NCBI GenBank assembly: GCA_027449685.1
Contig: DAIDLC010000004.1
Coordinates: 62,001-126,000 of the forward strand
Source: Ferrovaceae bacterium
GTDB taxonomy: Bacteria; Pseudomonadota; Gammaproteobacteria; Burkholderiales; Ferrovaceae
Reading direction: 5' to 3'
DNA length: 64,000 nucleotides
Of the stretch, positions 59,111-64,000 are shown one piece after another. The notes under the pieces are model-generated. The model ran no database searches and was not told the origin of the DNA. It worked only from the letters and a program-made list of their open reading frames with translations. Every line of letters begins with the position of its first letter. Positions within the stretch are counted from its first letter, which is position 1. The position numbers and the translations under genes were made by a program.

Positions 59111-59530
59111 CTACCAGCTTCCCACATTGGGCATGGATATCCAGGGTTCGGCGGGGGCCAAAGGCTCTCCCTGCTGGAGGAGTTCGATGGAAATGGCGTC
59201 GGGCGAGCGCACGAAGGCCATATGTCCGTCTCGGGGTGGGCGGGCAATGGTCACGCCATGGGCCATGAGACGGGTGCAGGTGGCATAAAGATCCTCCACC
59301 GCGAAGGCGATATGTCCAAAGTTTCTGCCGCCCGTATAGGTTTCAGGATCCCAGTTGTAGGTCAATTCCACCTGGGCCTGCTCGTCTCCTGGCGCGGCCA
59401 GGTACACCAGCGTGAAGCGTCCCTTGGGGTATTCGTTTTTCCTGACCACCACCAAACCCAGCGCCTGGCAGTAAAACGCCAGGGATTGCTCCAGATCGGT
59501 GACACGAACCATGGTGTGAAGATACTTCAA
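59111..59530 (-). CDS. gloA: Lactoylglutathione lyase (glyoxalase I)
   Basis: [58 protein letters not shown]. Confidence 0.93.
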   Translation of the reverse strand: MKYLHTMVRVTDLEQSLAFYCQALGLVVVRKNEYPKGRFTLVYLAAPGDEQAQVELTYNWDPETYTGGRNFGHIAFAVEDLYATCTRLMAHGVTIARPPRDGHMAFVRSPDAISIELLQQGEPLAPAEPWISMPNVGSW

Positions 59531-59553
59531 GATTATCTCCTAGTCTATTGTTT

Positions 59554-60444
59554 TTAAGATTTCTTGCTGTTTAGCCAGCCCAGAAAGGCGAGAAACGCCA
59601 ACCCGGCACCAATCAACAAAATGCCCGAGACCTCTGGCGCGTGAAAGCGTTCTCCGGTCACCCACCGGGAGGACAGGATGGCGACCACGGGGGTTCCCAG
59701 CACGGACAAACTGGCCTCCCAGGCGGGAACGCGATCCAGAATGTAAATCCAGAGCCACCAACATAAGGCGGTGCTGGCGATGGCCATGAAGCCCAGAATG
59801 GCCAGATATTCGCCATTCCAGCGGGTGTCGTGCTGATGGGCCAGAAGGGCTGCCACAACAAGGGGCACGGCACCCGCCACCATTTGCCAGGCGGTAAGGT
59901 TGAGCAGGTCCACGGTGTGGTGACGGCGCAATTGTTTTACCAGAATGGTCCCCACAGACCAGCATAAGGCCGCCAGAATGCCCAGACCCTTGCTCAGTGC
60001 ACTGGTATGCATGTCCCAGGGTTCGATGATGAGCACCAAACCCAGCAGGGTGCTGGCTGCGGCAATCCACTGTGCGCCCCGAATGGGTTCGCGCAAAAAT
60101 ATTGCGGAAAGCAGCAAGGTCCAGATGGGCATGGTAAAGATCAACACGGCCGTTTTTCCAGGGCCTCCTTCCACCAAAGCCCAGGTTTGAAACAGCATGA
60201 ACCCGGCCACCTGGACCAGGCCAATGAGCAGCGTTGCCCGCGGCACTTGCCAGCGGAGGGAGCGGCCCGTCAGGGGAAGTAACGCCAGCAAGGCCAGCGC
60301 TCCCAATACGGCCCGTTGTGCGGCAAAGTCCAAGGGGTCGGCAAAGGTGAGCCCTTGTTTGGCGACTACCCAGCTATATCCCCAGGTGAGGGACAGTATC
60401 ACCAGACCCACACCTGGGCCCCAGCGATGCCATTTTGATTCCAT
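59554..60444 (-). CDS. EamA-family transporter
   Basis: LILSLTWGYSWVVAKQGLTFADPLDFAAQRAVLG; ten TM-like segments. Confidence 0.85.
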   Translation of the reverse strand: MESKWHRWGPGVGLVILSLTWGYSWVVAKQGLTFADPLDFAAQRAVLGALALLALLPLTGRSLRWQVPRATLLIGLVQVAGFMLFQTWALVEGGPGKTAVLIFTMPIWTLLLSAIFLREPIRGAQWIAAASTLLGLVLIIEPWDMHTSALSKGLGILAALCWSVGTILVKQLRRHHTVDLLNLTAWQMVAGAVPLVVAALLAHQHDTRWNGEYLAILGFMAIASTALCWWLWIYILDRVPAWEASLSVLGTPVVAILSSRWVTGERFHAPEVSGILLIGAGLAFLAFLGWLNSKKS

Positions 60445-60473
60445 GCGGCTGCTCCAGTTCTTTATGGGAAGAC

Positions 60474-61019
60474 TCAATCAGCCAGCTGCAGTGGCGCGTA
60501 GTCCACCAGGACGCTGTCAGTGGCGTTGGAGATCCACAGGCTTCCATCCTGAATGGTGCAGCTTAGATTCATGGTGCGTGCGGTGAGTCGGGCCAGTGCC
60601 TGGCTGCTGCTTTGGGCCACGGAAAACAGGCGCAGGTTTTTAAGCCGTTTCGTTCGGGCACTCAAATTGTCCCACCAGATTTGCACGCCATGGCCCCCAT
60701 AGGCATAAATCACCACTTGCTGCGCCCGTCCACAGGCTTTGAGGAGTCGTTTTTCTTCCGGCAATCCCACATCGATCCACAATTGGATGGTTCCGGTCAG
60801 ATCCTTGAGCCATACATCGGGCTCGTCGGCCTCCGACAGACCACCGGCAAACAGCAAATGTTCCTGAGCATGGCAACAAAATGCCAGCACCCGCATCATC
60901 ATGCGCTCATCCGTTTCGGAGGCGTGACGCGCAATCGTCACAGCATGGTCGCCATAGTAATGGCGGTCCATGTCGGAAATTTGCAGGGCGATCTTGAAGA
61001 TCGTCGGTTTGATGGCCAT
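60474..61019 (-). CDS. YaeQ-family protein
   Basis: IFKIALQISDMDRHYYGDHAVTIARHASETDERMMMRVLAFC; DLTGTIQLWIDVGLPEEKRLLKACGRA. Confidence 0.9.
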   Translation of the reverse strand: MAIKPTIFKIALQISDMDRHYYGDHAVTIARHASETDERMMMRVLAFCCHAQEHLLFAGGLSEADEPDVWLKDLTGTIQLWIDVGLPEEKRLLKACGRAQQVVIYAYGGHGVQIWWDNLSARTKRLKNLRLFSVAQSSSQALARLTARTMNLSCTIQDGSLWISNATDSVLVDYAPLQLAD

Positions 61020-61078
61020 GGATAAAGGTCATGCCGGTTGTGAACAACCCCTGACTTTACAACAAATTTTGCCTTCCC

Positions 61079-62308
61079 CTACAATTTTTGTTGCTGATAC
61101 CACTGACTGAACAGATTCCATTGGGCATTGGTGCGGGTTGCCAGGGCTGTGGCTGTGTGCAGCATTTCCTCAGCCCAGTCTGAGCGCAGCCCAAAGGCGA
61201 TCAACGCATCGGCATTGGCCGAGCCGGAGCGTCCGGAGGCGCGCAGCTGGTCCCAGGCCAGAAGGCAGCCCATGGTTTCCACCACTGCAGTGAGATGCTC
61301 CAGTTTTTTGCCCCAGGAGCCAATGGCCACCCGGTCTTCAGAAGGCTGCAGGCCTTTCAGGATGCAAGGAAGATCCCCCAGATGCACGGCATGCAGAAAA
61401 GCGTGGTCGATGGCCTGCATGCGCTTTTGCACGCTAACCACGCGAGTGGCCTCATCCGGCCAGGAGGGCTGGGCAACGCCCAGGCGGTTGAGATGCGGCA
61501 CCAGGGCCGATGGTTTGGCCTCTTTGATATCCAGCAGATAATTTCCGTCCGGACTGCCCTTGCCAGCAATCAACACCACGAAGCGCTCCACCCCCAGACT
61601 ACCGGTTCCGGCAATGCGTCGGCCCACGTCACACACGCGATAGAAATCGGGGTTGGGTTGCGTGCTGGCAAAACGCTGGACGAAGGTGGTGACCAGATGT
61701 TTTTGGGCTTCGGATGCCGGCAGGGCTTTGAGGCCATCCACCTTCAAAAGGCGTTGCGGGCCTTTGCGCACGGTGCGCTTGTCCAGAAACGCCGCGCGTT
61801 GACGCTGGTGCAAGGTGCTCAGGAGTTTATTGACAAGCCCTACCGAGGTTTCGGGCTCGACCCATAAGGGTTTGCCGTGAGCCAAGGCTTGCCGATAGGC
61901 CTGCAGGCAGCTTTGGCTGACGCTCAGCGCTTGTTCCCGGGTGGCACTGAGGGCATCGGCTCCACACTGGATGCTGGTGAGCAGCCGGACCAGATCCCAG
62001 GAAGCCGGAGCCAGGGCAGCTTCATCATAGTCATTGATGTCAAAGTAGACCAGACGATTGTCCCCTTTGTAGCTGCCGACGTTTTCGAAGTGTAAATCAC
62101 CACAACACCAGGCCAATGGGGCTTCCAAAAACAGCGGGGAGTCGGGTAAAGCGGCATAGAACAGGTGGCAGGCGCCGCGCAGGAACACGAAAGCGCTGGA
62201 AGCCATCTTGGCATATTTCATGGACAGGCGTTCGGGGTCGCGTCCGGCATTGTGCTGTTGGATCTGTACGATGAGATCCGCGTCATTTGGGCTGTTTGGG
62301 TGACTCAT
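61079..62308 (-). CDS. DUF2252-family protein
   Basis: RMSMKYAKMASSAFVFLRGACHLFY-type start; CCGDLHFENVGSYKGDNRLVYFDINDYDEA. Confidence 0.85.
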   Translation of the reverse strand: MSHPNSPNDADLIVQIQQHNAGRDPERLSMKYAKMASSAFVFLRGACHLFYAALPDSPLFLEAPLAWCCGDLHFENVGSYKGDNRLVYFDINDYDEAALAPASWDLVRLLTSIQCGADALSATREQALSVSQSCLQAYRQALAHGKPLWVEPETSVGLVNKLLSTLHQRQRAAFLDKRTVRKGPQRLLKVDGLKALPASEAQKHLVTTFVQRFASTQPNPDFYRVCDVGRRIAGTGSLGVERFVVLIAGKGSPDGNYLLDIKEAKPSALVPHLNRLGVAQPSWPDEATRVVSVQKRMQAIDHAFLHAVHLGDLPCILKGLQPSEDRVAIGSWGKKLEHLTAVVETMGCLLAWDQLRASGRSGSANADALIAFGLRSDWAEEMLHTATALATRTNAQWNLFSQWYQQQKL

Positions 62309-62568
62309 GGGATGGGTTCGGTGGTTGGTGGGTTGTGCTCCAAGGGGCTGAGGATGGGAGCAATCCTGTTAGGCCACTGATTATGGCACAGATAAAGTGT
62401 CGAAATTTGAGGTATTCTCCCAGTGCCTCGTGGATTTGCACCTGTGGCTTGACCTCTTTTCATCGCGCTTGCTTGTTATCAGGAGCATTGAAACCACTCT
62501 GTCTTGCCGGACTGCTGCCGCGACTTTGGCCATTACTGACCCCCTCGAATGTATGGAGGAGTTTGTCC

Positions 62569-63471
62569 ATGAACTATCTGGAAGATTTACTGCAAACCCT
62601 GTTCGTCATGGCCTCGATGGTGGAGGCGCGTGACCCCTACACCGGTGGTCACTTGTGGCGGGTGGCCCAGTTTTCACACCTGCTGGCCGAGGCTGCGGAT
62701 CTTCCGGAAATGGACACCGCGCGTATCGCTTTGGGAGGCTTTCTGCACGATCTGGGTAAGATCGGTGTTCCGGATGCCATCCTGAACAAGCCCGATCGTC
62801 TTACAGATCATGAGTACGAAGTGATCAAAACGCATCCGGAGGTTGGGTTTCGTCTGATTTCCGGGCACCCCCTGGCCTCTCTGGTGCAGGCTGCGGTGCA
62901 CTCGCACCATGAAATGCCGGATGGAAAGGGCTATCCGCAGCATCTGGCCGGGGCGGACATTCCCATCGATGCGCGCATCATTGGGATTACCGATGCCTTC
63001 GATGCCATGACCAGCACGCGTCCCTATCGGCGTGGAATGCCGGTGGAGCGGGCCTTGACCATTATCGGCGAACATTTGGGGCGGCAGTTTGACAGCTCTC
63101 TGGGGACGCGCTTCATGGCCTTGGGTGCATCGGGTGCGTTAAACCACATCGTGGGGCACTCCGATGCCGGGATTCCGATGCAGGAGTGCCCTGAGTGTGG
63201 GCCCATCATTGTCGTGCGTCGTGATCAGGATACAGGGGCCTATGTTTACTGCCGCAATTGTGGCTACAAGACAACCGTCATCCGGGAAAACGGCCAGATC
63301 AGCCTTGCCGAAACCGATGATCATGGAACACCTGCCGAACTGGAACCAGAAATCGATCATGCGCTCATCGGTCAGTTGGTGGAGGAGGCTGCTCGCAGTT
63401 TGGGCGATGCCCCCGAAATCGTGGGAGAGATCGGTGATCGCAGCCTGAACGCATCACGGAACAATCAATGA
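62569..63471 (+). CDS. HD-GYP phosphodiesterase-like protein with C-terminal zinc ribbon
   Basis: HDLGKIGVPDAILNKPDRLTDHEYEVIKTHPEVG; HSHHEMPDGKGYP; CPECGPII...YCRNCGYKT. ATG 62569 chosen. Confidence 0.88.
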   Translation: MNYLEDLLQTLFVMASMVEARDPYTGGHLWRVAQFSHLLAEAADLPEMDTARIALGGFLHDLGKIGVPDAILNKPDRLTDHEYEVIKTHPEVGFRLISGHPLASLVQAAVHSHHEMPDGKGYPQHLAGADIPIDARIIGITDAFDAMTSTRPYRRGMPVERALTIIGEHLGRQFDSSLGTRFMALGASGALNHIVGHSDAGIPMQECPECGPIIVVRRDQDTGAYVYCRNCGYKTTVIRENGQISLAETDDHGTPAELEPEIDHALIGQLVEEAARSLGDAPEIVGEIGDRSLNASRNNQ

Positions 63472-63503
63472 TCACAGCCTGAACGCATCACGGAACAGTC
63501 AAT
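63436..63503. repeat. 34-bp tandem duplication spanning the stop codon of the HD-GYP gene
   Basis: gatcgcagcctgaacgcatcacggaacaatcaat / gatcacagcctgaacgcatcacggaacagtcaat; two mismatches. Confidence 0.9.
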
Positions 63504-63574
63504 GATCAAGAGCTCTGCATGGCGATTTGTCTGCTGCGCCGTAAAACTCCGTCGTTCAGCGCAGGGGATATTTA

Positions 63575-63588
63575 TTGATCTAGATCAA
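63575..63588. promoter_or_regulatory. Perfect FNR box upstream of pseudoazurin gene
   Basis: TTGAT-CTAG-ATCAA. Confidence 0.8.
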
Positions 63589-63702
63589 GAACTTTCGGTT
63601 TGTGTGCACACTCCAACCAAGTAGGAGAAAGATCAATTTATGGTGGCGACGGTTGCCGTTGTTGCCCCTGGCGTCTTTGTCCGTTTTGCTTAGGAGTCCG
63701 CC

Positions 63703-64000
63703 ATGAAAAAATTTGCATTATCAATGGTCGCGGTGCTCACCAGTCTCAGTTTTAGCGCGTGGTCAGCTGATCATGAAGTGAAAATGATGACACAAGGCAC
63801 GGAAGGGCAGTCACTGGTTTTTGAGCCTTCCTATCTCAAGGTTGCGGTGGGTGACACAGTAACATTCAAACCCATGCAAAAAGCAGGCCACACCAGTTAT
63901 TCCATTTTTGAGCCTTCTGGTGCCACACCCTGGAAGGCCCAGCCGGATACGGAAATCAAGGTCAAACTGGATAAGGAAGGGATCTATCTGGTGGAATGTT
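63703..64000 (+). CDS. Pseudoazurin (type I blue copper protein), 3'-truncated by window edge
   Basis: Own translation: MKKFALSMVAVLTSLSFSAWSADHEVKMMTQGTEGQSLVFEPSYLKVAVGDTVTFKPMQKAGHTSYSIFEPSG...KLDKEGIYLVEC; copper-ligand-type GH and C positions. Confidence 0.85.
   Translation, partial: MKKFALSMVAVLTSLSFSAWSADHEVKMMTQGTEGQSLVFEPSYLKVAVGDTVTFKPMQKAGHTSYSIFEPSGATPWKAQPDTEIKVKLDKEGIYLVEC

Overview
64 kb chromosomal window from a proteobacterium (beta/gamma-type gene content; taxon not determined). It is gene-dense and mostly core or metabolic. I recognised no insertion sequence, prophage, CRISPR array or rRNA. Main blocks: a Thr-rich lipoprotein; an uncharacterised ATP-grasp protein; coniferyl-aldehyde-dehydrogenase-like ALDH; a PAS-GGDEF-hemerythrin protein whose start codon abuts a 12-nt G tract; SppA and PsiE; a complete YbhGFSR-type ABC exporter with its own TolC; a PAS/GAF-GGDEF-EAL protein; YceI; a large EF-hand membrane protein; an FNR-OmpW-HemN neighbourhood with several FNR-type palindromes; a lipid A Ara4N (Arn) pathway whose two ArnA activities are on separate genes, with no ArnD in the window; purEK, a PII protein, trxB, ftsK, lolA; tRNA-Pro/Arg/His; a VapBC-type TA module; a complete biotin-independent malonate decarboxylase cluster (madLM-mdcACDEGBH plus LysR); glk; gabD; modABC and a TonB receptor; gloA, YaeQ, DUF2252; an HD-GYP protein with a C-terminal zinc ribbon; and a truncated pseudoazurin gene behind a perfect FNR box. 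Best candidates for follow-up: (1) the possibly phase-variable hemerythrin-diguanylate cyclase; (2) the 32-bp perfect palindrome with an embedded FNR box, spaced exactly for a class II promoter of ompW; (3) the split and apparently ArnD-less Arn pathway; (4) the uncharacterised ATP-grasp, EF-hand and Thr-rich lipoprotein genes. All calls come from reading the sequence and supplied translations; no database searches were run.
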